From contig JAPLDJ010000015.1 in NCBI GenBank assembly GCA_026391805.1, forward strand, positions 1-64,000: DNA of 64,000 nt, in the 5' to 3' direction. Every line of letters starts with the position of its first letter. Positions within the stretch are counted from its first letter, which is position 1. This document shows positions 9,263-18,178 of the stretch, piece by piece. Under the pieces are notes generated by a model. That model was not told the DNA's origin and searched no databases. It saw only the letters and a program-made list of their open reading frames with translations. The position numbers and the translations under genes were made by a program. This DNA is from Bacteroidota bacterium. GTDB lineage: Bacteria > Bacteroidota > Bacteroidia > Bacteroidales > FEN-979.

Positions 9263-9286
9263 CCGGAATTTTCATTCCGGTTTTTT
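9263..9286 (+). terminator. Intrinsic terminator with no annotated gene directly upstream
   Basis: Perfect 7-bp stem CCGGAAT / ATTCCGG, loop TTTC, then six T residues. Its presence 75 bp before the next gene suggests a short upstream transcript or an attenuator. Confidence 0.8.
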
Positions 9287-9360
9287 AACGGGCATCAATT
9301 TCTTCATAAACCAGGCGTGCCAGATGCCTATATAAGTCTTCAGGGCAGGAGCAAAACAAA

Positions 9361-9777
9361 ATGACAAAGATTACCGCACCCGTTGCCAAGGCAACCAATG
9401 GATCATCCACTGCAACGAAAGCTGTTGCTGATGTTGTCAAGGAAGTTCTCAATCCTTCAACCGAGAAGAAAGCCGAAGTACAGAAGGCTCTTCCTGTTCC
9501 TGAACCGGCCAAAGAGCTGACCATGGCTGAAAAGATCATCAAGATCGAGACACTTCAGCTTCTGGTTGAAAAACGGACCAAACTGGTTCAGACCCGGGCA
9601 GAACTTGACCGGTTCAAGACAGCTTCCAGTGACTTCAACTGCAGCATGCGGCTGAACGACTCGGACGGGAACGTCTTCACCACATCGTTCACCCCCGGGA
9701 TCAAGAAAGTCCTGGATTACCTCAAGGGCGCATTTGAAGGCAGTATCAGGGAAGTCGAAGATGAGATCAACTTCTGA
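9361..9777 (+). CDS. Small island protein with coiled-coil segment and acidic EDEINF tip
   Basis: The product is 138 residues, with no signal peptide. The first 55 residues are Ala/Lys/Pro-rich and low in complexity. Residues 52-82 are a predicted helix or coiled coil (MAEKIIKIETLQLLVEKRTKL). Then comes a compact part with FNCSMRLNDSDGNVFTTS and a final helix ending VEDEINF. The tip (acidic residues, Ile, one residue, Phe) has the same pattern as the SSB C-terminal peptide and the DIPF protein at 1809. Codon use is more GC-rich than in the flanking T9SS genes. A perfect 11-bp-stem terminator follows. I do not recognise a named family; a mobile-element accessory function is inferred from context only. 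Confidence 0.65.
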   Translation: MTKITAPVAKATNGSSTATKAVADVVKEVLNPSTEKKAEVQKALPVPEPAKELTMAEKIIKIETLQLLVEKRTKLVQTRAELDRFKTASSDFNCSMRLNDSDGNVFTTSFTPGIKKVLDYLKGAFEGSIREVEDEINF

Positions 9778-9800
9778 GTCTTTCTAAATTCAATGATCTT

Positions 9801-9834
9801 GGTGTTCAGGCTTAGGCCTGAACACCATTTTTTT
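9801..9834 (+). terminator. Strong intrinsic terminator
   Basis: Perfect 11-bp stem GGTGTTCAGGC / GCCTGAACACC, loop TTAG, then A and seven T residues. It is followed by ATGGTCG, as after the terminator at 2658-2684. Confidence 0.93.
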
Positions 9835-9879
9835 ATGGTCGTAATGGCTCGGAGAGAAGGCATGTTTTTACTTACAGTC

Positions 9880-10027
9880 TCACAAACATTTTGTAGATTT
9901 TACTGATCATCCACCTCGCAAGGTCCTTATAAAGCCAGAACGCATGCCATGAACGATTTTGACCCAAGCGTGGCGAAGTATCCTTCGCTGAGGTCGAATG
10001 CGTTCGGGGTGAGGTCTACGGGATTAG
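9880..10027 (+). pseudogene. Decayed C-terminal fragment of a FISUMP-domain protein
   Basis: In the frame of 9901 the translation is FY, stop (TGA), SSTSQGPYKA, then HAMNDFDPSVAKYPS and NAFGVR. This matches the last 45 residues of the two large paralogues in this window (end points 15160 and 22813). The conserved Trp of FYWSSTS has become a stop. The end has lost two bases, so the terminal CLKD is destroyed. No upstream part of the gene is visible. It is therefore a third, truncated copy of this family. From 10028 to 10354 I see nothing further. Confidence 0.8.
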
Positions 10028-10354
10028 TTAGCATTCTCATATATACAGAATTTTTCTCCACCGTCAAATCATTTTTACCCAAAAGTGATCAATAAATTAG
10101 GTCGTAATTGTTTGAAAGTAAATTATTTTTCATTATCTTTATGGCTTTATGATTAAAAGAACATTTTGCCTTAATAAGGACTTCTTTATAGTAATCTTTA
10201 TAAGGGAAAATGATTAAAAAAGAAGGAGGTATGCCAATGATCATAAACAACAAATGTTTTTCTAAATAATACTTCTTTGAATTCAACTATTCAAGGAATC
10301 ATATCAAAATCAATATTTTAATATAATATTGCAGAATTCATAAAACAACAAGCC

Positions 10355-10756
10355 ATGAAAAAGATATTTATTACAATTCTCCTTTTTGTCATTGCAATTA
10401 TTGCAATTCCAAAAGTCACATTTGGTGCCCCATATATATATTTTCATATTTCAATTGCTGATAACTGCAAGCCACAACCTTATACGGGGAATTATTGTAT
10501 TCAGGTATGGATTTATCATAATACAGATGTTGTTTGCACCTGGACTGATTGTAATCTTACAGCATCATCATCTTATGTAGATTATACAGGTTGCGATTTC
10601 GTACAGGAAGATGAACAACATTATCGTATTGTTGCTAAAATGTGGAGGCAAAACAACACTGGATGCACAGATACTGAGCTAACAGGTTGGCTATATCCTG
10701 GTCAATTGAATAATTATTATGGAACCGAACAAACGCTAAATTTTACTCTACAATAA
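10355..10756 (+). CDS. Small secreted protein, function unknown
   Basis: The product is 133 residues. A clear Sec signal peptide covers residues 1-25 (MKKIFITILLFVIAIIAIP, ending TFGA). The mature part is rich in aromatic residues and Cys (about six cysteines, likely disulfides) and predicted all-beta: YIYFHISIADNC, YCIQVWIYHN, YRIVAKMWRQ. No sorting domain or lipobox is present, so it is probably periplasmic or secreted by another route. It ends 48 bp before the start of the large Ig-repeat gene, on the same strand, so co-transcription is possible. Confidence 0.6.
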   Translation: MKKIFITILLFVIAIIAIPKVTFGAPYIYFHISIADNCKPQPYTGNYCIQVWIYHNTDVVCTWTDCNLTASSSYVDYTGCDFVQEDEQHYRIVAKMWRQNNTGCTDTELTGWLYPGQLNNYYGTEQTLNFTLQ

Positions 10757-10804
10757 TCTGATTACTCAGACAAACGCTAAAACGTGAGAAGAAGGTGGGG
10801 TAAT

Positions 10805-13800
10805 ATGAAATCCTTGAATGGGATATGTCTACATATCATCTTTCAGGCATTTAGTTTTCTTTTTCTACCCCACTTTTTATTTTCTCAGGGAGAATTCGAC
10901 AATTGGTACTTTGGCCACCATGCCGGATTGAATTTTTCTTCCGGATCACCCGTTGTTCTGACCAACTGTTCTCCCCTTTTTACAGCTGGGTACACAAATG
11001 CAACAGTTTCTGACTCTTTGGGAAATCTGCTGTTCTATACGGATGATCAACGAATTTACACCAGGAATCATACTGTCATGCCAAACGGAAATGGACTGAA
11101 TGTTCATTTATACCAACCCATGCTGCCCTTGAAGAATCTAACGGATAACAGCAAGTATTATCTTTTTACAAATGACAATACGGCAACACCAGTAAACCCA
11201 AACCCCAGGGGATTAAGATACTGGATCATCGATATGAATTTAAATGGCGGATTGGGAGATATCCCTGCCGGTCAAAAAAATGTAGTAATTCCGGGCGGTG
11301 AACATACGAGCTGTATGGTGACCGGAACGCGTCATAATAACCTGCATGATGCCTGGGTCATTACAAGGGACTATACGAATTATAATTATTTATCTTTCCT
11401 GGTGACGAATTCCGGGATTAATACACCACCGGCAATCAGTCACAGCACTGTACCCATCACGATTTACCCCGGTGGAGGTACTGCCGGCTCGAACAATACG
11501 CATATGGCGAGATTTTCACCTGACGGGACCCGGTTGCTTGTTGTTTATGATACCATTTGCGAGTATTGCCGGTTCAATGATACAACCGGTATTATTACCC
11601 CTTTATTTATGTTCAACAGGATGGGCCCACTCTCGAATTATGATAGCCAACAAGCGGAATTTTCTATTGATTCTAAATTTGTATATGTAGGGTGTAATTA
11701 TTTTAACAGCAGTTTTATTACACAATATGATGCGACAAAAACAGATTCGGCAAGTTTTGTGCAAAGCGGACAGGAAATTTATCTGACACAAGGGTCATTG
11801 CCTTTTGAGTACGCACTTCAGCGGGCGGTTGATAATAAAATATATACTACTGAAGGTAATTCAGATTCTGTAAATGTAATTCACAACCCAACGGGACAGG
11901 GTGCGGCTTGTAACTTCCAGCTTGATGCAATCTGCCTTTTGCCGACCAACTTCTGCTATAATGGTTTCCCGCAATATATTCAGAAATATTATGCATACTT
12001 TTCTCATACTGGAAGTTGTCAGGGGAGTCTGGTTGGATTTACGCCAACTTATTATCCTGCCGAGGATAGTATACGTTGGAATTTTGGCGATCCTTCGTCC
12101 GGAAGTCAAAATTTCTCTACACTACCTTATCCTTTCCACATCTATGACAATCCCGGGAATTATTTGGTAGAGTTTTATATCCGGTACAATGATCATCGCA
12201 GGGATACGGTCTGGCAAACCATAACCATATTGCCTTCTCCTCAGCCTAATCTTGGCCTGGACAGATTATTATGCCTGGGTGATTCGATAATCCTTGATGC
12301 CGGGGCCTGCGCAGGATGTACCTATTCATGGGATAACCTTGCAACCAGCCAGTACGGAATAGGAAGTAATCAGACGTTCACGGTGAAGACGGACGGAAAC
12401 TACATGGTCACGGTCACTGATGGCAACGGCTGTAGCGGCAAGGATACCGTTCTGGTCACCTTCACGCCTGTGCCGCAGGTCATGAACAGCCCTCTTAGCA
12501 AATCCATCTGTTCCGGCGAATCCACGAACATTTCACTGATTTCATCAGTCCCGGGTGCAAATTTCCATTGGACTGCAAGCCTTTCTTCCGGAACCGTCAC
12601 AGGGTTCAGTGCTGATTCCGGTCTGGTTATTAACCAGGTCCTGGTAAATCCACTCTCGACCTCCGGGAGTGTCACATACCATATCTTTGCGAAAATCGGT
12701 AATTGTGCAGGCGATACAGTGAATTTTCCTGTTACTGTTAATCCCGGGGATTCGGTGAAAGTTTCAATCGCCGCATCCAATAATAATGTTTGCGCAGGCA
12801 CCTCTGTCACCTTTACTGCAACTCCGACAAATCCGGGAACAACTCCTGTTTATCAATGGAAAGTCAATGGGGTAAACTCAGGCACGAATTCAACATCTTT
12901 CATTTATACTCCATTAAACAATGATGTAGTAACCTGCGAGCTTACATCTTCGCTGACCGTCTGCATTTCGAACAACCCTGCCACTTCCAATGCCATTACG
13001 ATGATTGTCAACCCGGCTCTGCCGGTTTCTGTCACTATTTCAGCTTCCGCTAATCCGGTCTGTTCAGGAACTTCTGTAACTTTTACAGCGACACCGGTCA
13101 ATGGCGGATCATCACCGGTATACCAGTGGAAGGTAAACGGTTTACCGGTCGGGACAAACAATCCTGTCTATTCCTATATTCCAAATAACGGAGATCTTGT
13201 CAGTTGTACATTGACCTCTTCTGAAATTTGCGCCACAAACAATCCAGCATCCAGCATCCAGTATCCGGTATCCGTCAACCCGAACCTGCCGGTCAGCGTT
13301 TCGATTTCAGCTTCTTCAAATCCTTTTTGCCAGGGATCGACTGTCACTTTCAATGCTGTGCCCACAAATGGCGGGTCAACGCCAGCCTATCAATGGAAGG
13401 TGAACGGGATCAATGCTGGCACAAACAACTCATCCTATTCCTATATTCCAAACAATGGCGATATTGTTAACTGTGTTCTGAATTCAAATATTGCATGTCC
13501 GATAGGGAATCCGGCCAATTCAAACGTCCTTACGATGATTCAGAACAATTCTGTTCCGGTCAGCGTTTCAATTGCAGCTTCATCCAACCCGGTCTGCGCC
13601 GGTACTTCCGTCACCTTCACTGCAACGCCGGTCAATGGCGGCGCTACACCGGTCTATCAATGGAAGCGCAATGGTATAAATGTCGGGACAAACAGTACAA
13701 CATACACGTATATCCCGGTTAATGGCGATGTCATAACCTGCACACTTACGTCTAATGCAGCATGTGCAAGCGGGAACCCGGCTACATCCAATTCTGTAAC

Positions 13801-15160
13801 CATGACCGTCAACCCTAACCTGCCTGTCAGTATCTCCGTTTCGGCTTCTGCCAACCCTGTTTGTGCGGGAACAACAGTGATTTTTACGGCGGCCCCGGTG
13901 AATGGCGGCATATCTCCTTCATACCAGTGGTTTGTAAACAGCGTTCCGGTTGGAACGAATAATCCGGTCTATTCCTATAATCCGAATAACGGAGATCTTG
14001 TCAGTTGCACAGTGACATCTTCTGCAATTTGCGCCACAAATAATCCAGCATCCAGCATCCAGTATCCAGTATCTGTTAACCCCAACATGCCGGTCAGCGT
14101 CGCCATAACCGCTTCCGCAAATCCCATCTGTTCCGGAGTTGCAGTAACTTTCACGGCCAGTCCAACAAATGGAGGATCAACACCGGCTTATCAATGGAAA
14201 GTCAACGGGGTAAATTCCGGCACAAACTCATCATCCTATACTTACAATCCCGCATCCGGCGACCAGGTGCAATGCATCCTGACCTCTAACATCATTTGTC
14301 CGACCGGTAACCCAGCCGTCTCCAACACGATCACAATGAATGTCGCTTCACCGCCTGTTGTGACATTCACATCATGCTTTGATACCGTCACAACCCTGAT
14401 TGCCAAACCCATCAAACTAAGGGGGGGGATCCCACTGGGCGGCACCTATTCAGGACCGGGAGTAAATTCACTGACCTGCATTTTCACCCCATCACTGGCA
14501 GGTGCAGGAACGCATACGATTACGTACACCTATACGAACGTCTCCCTTTGCACAGCAGCCAAAACAAGAACAATCACCGTTTTGTCAACACCTGCATTCA
14601 CCTGCGGGAACAACATGACAGATATCCGTGACGGAAAGAGTTATCCCACGGTGCAGATCGGCACACAGTGCTGGCTGGCCCGAAATCTGAATTTCGGGAT
14701 AACAATCTCATCTACATTGCATCAAAGAGACAACTGTGTGCCGGAAAAATATTGTTATAATAACAATCCGGCAAATTGTTCAAACCAGGGAGGCCTTTAC
14801 CAATGGGATGAAATAATGCGTTACGACGACACACAGGCACAGCAAGGTCTCTGTCCTCCCGGCTGGCACATTCCAACGGAAAACGAATGGAATACGCTTT
14901 TCACGAACTGGGTTAACAACGCCTTTGCCGGATCTCCGCTGAAATACTCAGGTTATTCCGGGTTCAATGCATTGTTAAACGGTGCAGGTCATTTGAATGT
15001 ACAGTGGGATTATGCAGGATTTGCAACCTTTTTCTGGTCATCCACCTCCCACGGTCCCTATAAAGCCTGGTCGCATGCGATGAATGATTTTGATCCGAGT
15101 GTATCGTTCTATCCGTCATCAAGGGTGAATGCGTTTTCGGTCAGATGTTTGAAGGATTAA
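10805..15160 (+). CDS. Giant surface protein: PKD domain, six Ig-like repeats and C-terminal FISUMP domain
   Basis: The product is 1451 residues from the ATG at 10805, chosen because a purine-rich AAGGTGGGG site precedes it; a GTG at 10784 is also in frame. In order: a signal peptide to about residue 28 (FLFSQ); an N-terminal propeller-like domain (WYFGHHAGLNF, SDSLGNLLFYTDD, MVTGTRHNN); a PKD domain at about 412-470 (IRWNFGDPSSG); an Ig-like module; six roughly 90-residue repeats at about 647-1178 with the signature CxGTSVTFTATP...YQWKVNG; and from about 1268 a Fibrobacter succinogenes major paralogous (FISUMP) domain (QIGTQCWLARNLN, CPPGWHIPTENEWN, WSSTS). It should be an exported adhesin-like or structural protein. 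It has no T9SS sorting domain. A frameshifted paralogue lies at 18750-22813. Confidence 0.78.
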   Translation: MKSLNGICLHIIFQAFSFLFLPHFLFSQGEFDNWYFGHHAGLNFSSGSPVVLTNCSPLFTAGYTNATVSDSLGNLLFYTDDQRIYTRNHTVMPNGNGLNVHLYQPMLPLKNLTDNSKYYLFTNDNTATPVNPNPRGLRYWIIDMNLNGGLGDIPAGQKNVVIPGGEHTSCMVTGTRHNNLHDAWVITRDYTNYNYLSFLVTNSGINTPPAISHSTVPITIYPGGGTAGSNNTHMARFSPDGTRLLVVYDTICEYCRFNDTTGIITPLFMFNRMGPLSNYDSQQAEFSIDSKFVYVGCNYFNSSFITQYDATKTDSASFVQSGQEIYLTQGSLPFEYALQRAVDNKIYTTEGNSDSVNVIHNPTGQGAACNFQLDAICLLPTNFCYNGFPQYIQKYYAYFSHTGSCQGSLVGFTPTYYPAEDSIRWNFGDPSSGSQNFSTLPYPFHIYDNPGNYLVEFYIRYNDHRRDTVWQTITILPSPQPNLGLDRLLCLGDSIILDAGACAGCTYSWDNLATSQYGIGSNQTFTVKTDGNYMVTVTDGNGCSGKDTVLVTFTPVPQVMNSPLSKSICSGESTNISLISSVPGANFHWTASLSSGTVTGFSADSGLVINQVLVNPLSTSGSVTYHIFAKIGNCAGDTVNFPVTVNPGDSVKVSIAASNNNVCAGTSVTFTATPTNPGTTPVYQWKVNGVNSGTNSTSFIYTPLNNDVVTCELTSSLTVCISNNPATSNAITMIVNPALPVSVTISASANPVCSGTSVTFTATPVNGGSSPVYQWKVNGLPVGTNNPVYSYIPNNGDLVSCTLTSSEICATNNPASSIQYPVSVNPNLPVSVSISASSNPFCQGSTVTFNAVPTNGGSTPAYQWKVNGINAGTNNSSYSYIPNNGDIVNCVLNSNIACPIGNPANSNVLTMIQNNSVPVSVSIAASSNPVCAGTSVTFTATPVNGGATPVYQWKRNGINVGTNSTTYTYIPVNGDVITCTLTSNAACASGNPATSNSVTMTVNPNLPVSISVSASANPVCAGTTVIFTAAPVNGGISPSYQWFVNSVPVGTNNPVYSYNPNNGDLVSCTVTSSAICATNNPASSIQYPVSVNPNMPVSVAITASANPICSGVAVTFTASPTNGGSTPAYQWKVNGVNSGTNSSSYTYNPASGDQVQCILTSNIICPTGNPAVSNTITMNVASPPVVTFTSCFDTVTTLIAKPIKLRGGIPLGGTYSGPGVNSLTCIFTPSLAGAGTHTITYTYTNVSLCTAAKTRTITVLSTPAFTCGNNMTDIRDGKSYPTVQIGTQCWLARNLNFGITISSTLHQRDNCVPEKYCYNNNPANCSNQGGLYQWDEIMRYDDTQAQQGLCPPGWHIPTENEWNTLFTNWVNNAFAGSPLKYSGYSGFNALLNGAGHLNVQWDYAGFATFFWSSTSHGPYKAWSHAMNDFDPSVSFYPSSRVNAFSVRCLKD
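13242..13269 (+). repeat. In-frame heptamer tandem repeat (ATCCAGY)x4
   Basis: Four 7-bp units, ATCCAGC twice then ATCCAGT and ATCCGGT, lie inside an Ig-like module and encode part of NPASSIQYPVSV. Equivalent modules without the heptamer encode NPATSN-type sequence of the same length. Confidence 0.85.
14043..14070 (+). repeat. In-frame heptamer tandem repeat (ATCCAGY)x4
   Basis: Four 7-bp units at the same place of another Ig-like module, again encoding NPASSIQYPVSV. Confidence 0.85.
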
Positions 15161-15221
15161 TCGCTCTCCTTCTTCTCTTAAATATAATTTGTCCTACCCC
15201 TGCAACTGAATCCATAAAATA

Positions 15222-15288
15222 ATTTACAAATAGTCGTGCGATAAATTGTAATGATTTACGAAAAGACGTGCGATAATTTGTATATTTG
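15222..15288 (+). promoter_or_regulatory. Two 29-bp direct repeats plus promoter for the AAA/DUF4143 gene
   Basis: Two near-identical units, ATTTAC(7 nt)CGTGCGATAA(T/A)TTGTA, lie at 15222-15250 and 15254-15282 with a 32-bp period. The second runs directly into TATATTTG (15281-15288), a perfect Bacteroidota -7 element, 17 bp before the ATG. This looks like an operator pair over the promoter, giving a very short leader. Autoregulation is inference. Confidence 0.65.
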
Positions 15289-15304
15289 TATAAATTTTAC
15301 TTGT

Positions 15305-16600
15305 ATGGAACGATTTGCATTGGCAGAATTAAAAAAATGGAAAAGATCAAAACGCAGGAAACCTTTGATCATACAGGGTGCCCGACAAGTGGGAAAAACC
15401 TGGCTTATGAAGGAGTTCGGGAAAAGAGAATATAAACAAGTAGCTTATATAAACTTTGAATCTTCAATATTTCTGAAATCACTTTTCCGGGATGATTTTG
15501 ACATAAACCGGTTGATCACCGCCTTACAGATTGAAACAGGCATAACAATCAAGGCTGATAGTACTTTGCTCATATTGGATGAAATCCAGGAAGCGGAAAG
15601 GGGCATTACTTCACTAAAATATTTTTACGAGAATGCACCCGAGTACCATATTATTGCAGCCGGTTCATTCCTTGGGATTACCCTGCATCAGCAGACATCC
15701 TTTCCTGTTGGGAAGGTTGATTTTCTAACCCTTTACCCAATGTCTTTCGGCGAGTTTTTACTTGCTTCGGGACAAAAGTCATTATTTGAACTGCTACAAA
15801 GTAATGATTGGCCAATGATTACCGGCTTTAAATCAAAGCTGATGGATCATCTACGTCACTATTATTTCGTTGGGGGAATGCCTGAGGCGGTTAATTCATT
15901 CATCAATGAAAATGATTTCGATCTGGTAAGAACAATCCAGAAAAATATTTTATCAGCCTATGAACATGATTTTTCAAAACATGCTCCCCAGGAGATCGTC
16001 CCAAGGATAAAAATGCTCTGGCAGTCGATCCCATCTCAATTATCAAAAGAAAATAAGAAATTCATTTACGGTATGGTAAAACAGGGAGGAAGAGCAAAAG
16101 AATTTGAACTGGCTTTGACCTGGCTGACTGATTGCGGATTGGTGCATAAAATCCACAGAATTTCAAAACCATCCATCCCATTAATTTCATATTTGGATTT
16201 GACCGCTTTTAAGCTTTTTGTCCTGGATGTCGGGCTGCTCTCTGCGATGGGAGACCTGACCAAACAAACGCTTCTCATGGGGAACTCGATATTCAATGAA
16301 TTCAAGGGAGCCCTGACTGAGCAATACGTATTGCAACATCTGAAGAGCCTGAAAGACGTACAAATATTTTACTGGTCATCAGACACAGCCACGGCAGAGG
16401 TGGATTTTGTCATTCAATGGAACGGGAAAATAATTCCAATAGAAGTGAAAGCAGAAGAAAACCTGCAGGCTAAAAGCTTGAAATCATTTCATCAGAAGTT
16501 TTCGCCCCCCATTTCCATCAGGACATCCATGGCCGATTACAGGAAAGAATCATGGCTGACAAATGTTCCTCTTTACGCTTTCGATTCATTCTCTTTCTGA
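15305..16600 (+). CDS. AAA-type ATPase with DUF4143 domain
   Basis: The product is 431 residues from the ATG at 15305. An upstream in-frame start at 15251 would place the -7 promoter element inside the gene and is rejected. It has a Walker A motif GARQVGKT near residue 25, a Walker B LLILDEIQE near 90, and a winged-helix region. The C-terminal DUF4143 domain contains EVDFVIQW and IPIEVKAEE, a PD-(D/E)XK-nuclease-like core. This family is abundant and mobile in anaerobes and Bacteroidota; its cellular role is not established. It stands alone between the FISUMP gene and the integrase, under a two-repeat operator-like element. Confidence 0.85.
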   Translation: MERFALAELKKWKRSKRRKPLIIQGARQVGKTWLMKEFGKREYKQVAYINFESSIFLKSLFRDDFDINRLITALQIETGITIKADSTLLILDEIQEAERGITSLKYFYENAPEYHIIAAGSFLGITLHQQTSFPVGKVDFLTLYPMSFGEFLLASGQKSLFELLQSNDWPMITGFKSKLMDHLRHYYFVGGMPEAVNSFINENDFDLVRTIQKNILSAYEHDFSKHAPQEIVPRIKMLWQSIPSQLSKENKKFIYGMVKQGGRAKEFELALTWLTDCGLVHKIHRISKPSIPLISYLDLTAFKLFVLDVGLLSAMGDLTKQTLLMGNSIFNEFKGALTEQYVLQHLKSLKDVQIFYWSSDTATAEVDFVIQWNGKIIPIEVKAEENLQAKSLKSFHQKFSPPISIRTSMADYRKESWLTNVPLYAFDSFSF

Positions 16601-16787
16601 GTCGATTCTTGTATGAATTGTATAATATTTCTTTTCTCTATCTGTGGCTTGGGGTCATTAATAATTGATTTACGATATTGGTCAATTTTTACATTGAAAT
16701 GTGTTAATGTGACGTTATCCCCGGCACTGGATTTCAACAATAAAATTGATGTGAAGATTTCAATGGTTAAAGTCTCACCTTTTTCTT

Positions 16788-18014
16788 TTATAGATCCAAT
16801 AATAATCCGGCATTGCTCTTGACCGTTTCATCTGTAAAACTTGAAAGATAATTTTCGGTCGTTGAAATGTTGACATGGCCAAGACTATCACTAATGTAAG
16901 CGATAGGGACTCCTGCTCTCTTAAGGCGTGTTGCAAAGGAATGCCTGGCGTAATATGTGGTCACTTTATCGCCCCATTCCAATGCATTCGTCACGTGCTT
17001 TAAATATTTATTGGTTGTTTTGATGAATTGTTCAATGACTGCATTTTCCACCCTTGGACTCATTCCTTCCTGAAGAACCGGGAAAATATATTCTTTACCG
17101 GTCTTGTTTGGGTTTCCCCATCGCTTGATTATTTCAAGCATCCGAGGTAGAATATAGATGTTTATCTCTTTCTGTTCTCCTTTGTTGGTCTTTTTCGTTT
17201 TACTCCTGTAGAACCTGATATTATCCCCCAGGATATTGGAATAACGTAATATCGCGATATCCTTAAAATTCATCCCGTTTCCAAGATAGCTGAATGTCCA
17301 GAAATCGATGGCTTTCTGCTCCTCTGGCTTTTCAGTTTTATATTCAATCAATGTTTTAATTTCATCATTGCTCAGGGCACGCTTGTTCTTTTGTGCTGCC
17401 GGTACAGTATAGTTGCTGAAAGGATATTTCTCCCGGGTGATGTACTTCATTTTGATCGCATAGTTGCAGACTGCCCTGACCTGTCGCAAATAGATACCAA
17501 TGGTCGAGATTGATTTATTCTCTGAGGCCAAGTGATTCTCATAGTGCCTGAGAAAATCAGGAGTAATCCCTTTCATCTTGAGGCTTGACTGAAATTTACC
17601 AACGGATGCCAGGATCGTCTCATACATGATGGTTGTCTTTACGCTCCATTCATTTGCTTTTTCATCCATAAATTCCCGGGCACAGTCTTTAAAACTGATA
17701 TCAACTGTGTTAATTTTCTTCTTTTTAAAAAATTCTTCTTCAAATGCCTCAAAGGTAAATTCCTGCAGTTTTTTTCCGGCATTCTCTGCCTTTCTGACGA
17801 AGCTCTGAATTTCAGATCGCTTTTCTTTGAGTTTCTCATCCCTCAGTTTTGGGGATTTAATTTTTTTCCATTGGTCTTCCGTCAGGTCGACATTAGTCCG
17901 ATAACGCCTTTTTGCTCCATTAAAATAGATGACCAGGCATACCGGGAACAAACCATTTTTTTTTGTCCTGTTCTCAAGTATGGGGAAATAAGATAATACA
18001 TTACCTTTACTCAT
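16788..18014 (-). CDS. Tyrosine recombinase / integrase of a genomic island
   Basis: The product is 408 residues, the usual length for Bacteroidota tyrosine recombinases. It has an N-terminal Arm-type DNA-binding domain (residues 1-90, YFNGAKRRYRTNVDL), a SAM-like core-binding domain (about 105-200), and a catalytic domain from about 210. Visible catalytic elements are TTYYARHSFATRL, the LGHVNIS box and the nucleophile in TTENYL near the C-terminus. The first catalytic Arg position reads GNGMNFKD, with Asn where many relatives have Arg; IntDOT-type enzymes are also known to lack this Arg. It lies 164 bp from a tRNA-Val 3' fragment, so it most likely catalysed integration of the island to its left. 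The open frame at 16613-16822 on the other strand is rejected. Confidence 0.9.
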   Translation of the reverse strand: MSKGNVLSYFPILENRTKKNGLFPVCLVIYFNGAKRRYRTNVDLTEDQWKKIKSPKLRDEKLKEKRSEIQSFVRKAENAGKKLQEFTFEAFEEEFFKKKKINTVDISFKDCAREFMDEKANEWSVKTTIMYETILASVGKFQSSLKMKGITPDFLRHYENHLASENKSISTIGIYLRQVRAVCNYAIKMKYITREKYPFSNYTVPAAQKNKRALSNDEIKTLIEYKTEKPEEQKAIDFWTFSYLGNGMNFKDIAILRYSNILGDNIRFYRSKTKKTNKGEQKEINIYILPRMLEIIKRWGNPNKTGKEYIFPVLQEGMSPRVENAVIEQFIKTTNKYLKHVTNALEWGDKVTTYYARHSFATRLKRAGVPIAYISDSLGHVNISTTENYLSSFTDETVKSNAGLLLDL

Positions 18015-18053
18015 GGTTACAATTTAAAAAAATGTAACCACAAATGTAACCAC
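18015..18053 (-). promoter_or_regulatory. TGTAACC motif cluster next to the integrase start
   Basis: Directly upstream of the integrase ATG the motif TGTAACC occurs three times: once inverted at 18015-18021 and twice in direct orientation inside two copies of AATGTAACCAC (18031-18041 and 18043-18053). This could be arm-type integrase binding sites or an autoregulatory operator. Confidence 0.5.
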
Positions 18054-18178
18054 AACTCGGTTAATAATCATATAATATACAAATAATATTTATACACTAT
18101 GATTATCTTATCTTATTGATTTACAAGTTTATTGATTAATATACGGGAAGCAAACAACCAATAAAGAAACAGTATTAT

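Larger units (their letters stand above)
8808..9360 (+). other. Divergent intergenic region, mostly without genes
   Basis: This lies between the minus-strand peptidase start and a plus-strand small gene. Open frames upstream of 8807 are continuations of the peptidase leader. The only structured parts are a tiny frame at 9130-9222 and a terminator at 9263-9286, described separately. The promoters of the two divergent genes should be here, but I find no convincing TAnnTTTG with a partner element. Confidence 0.5.
12745..14340 (+). repeat. Six tandem ~267-bp Ig-like coding repeats
   Basis: Six consecutive units encode about 89 residues each with the CxGTSVTFTATP...YQWKVNG...GTN...GDxVxCxLTS pattern. 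The DNA is similar enough between units, and to the units at 20680-22000, to allow recombination and copy-number change. Confidence 0.85.

Noticed and set aside
12745-14340. Regular 267-bp units resembling a CRISPR-like or other array
   Set aside because: The periodicity is explained by Ig-like protein modules; repeats and spacers are both coding and no cas genes are present.
16613-16822. 69-codon plus-strand frame between the ATPase and integrase genes
   Set aside because: It overlaps the end of the integrase gene, is Ile/Phe-rich from AT-rich DNA and has no start signal.
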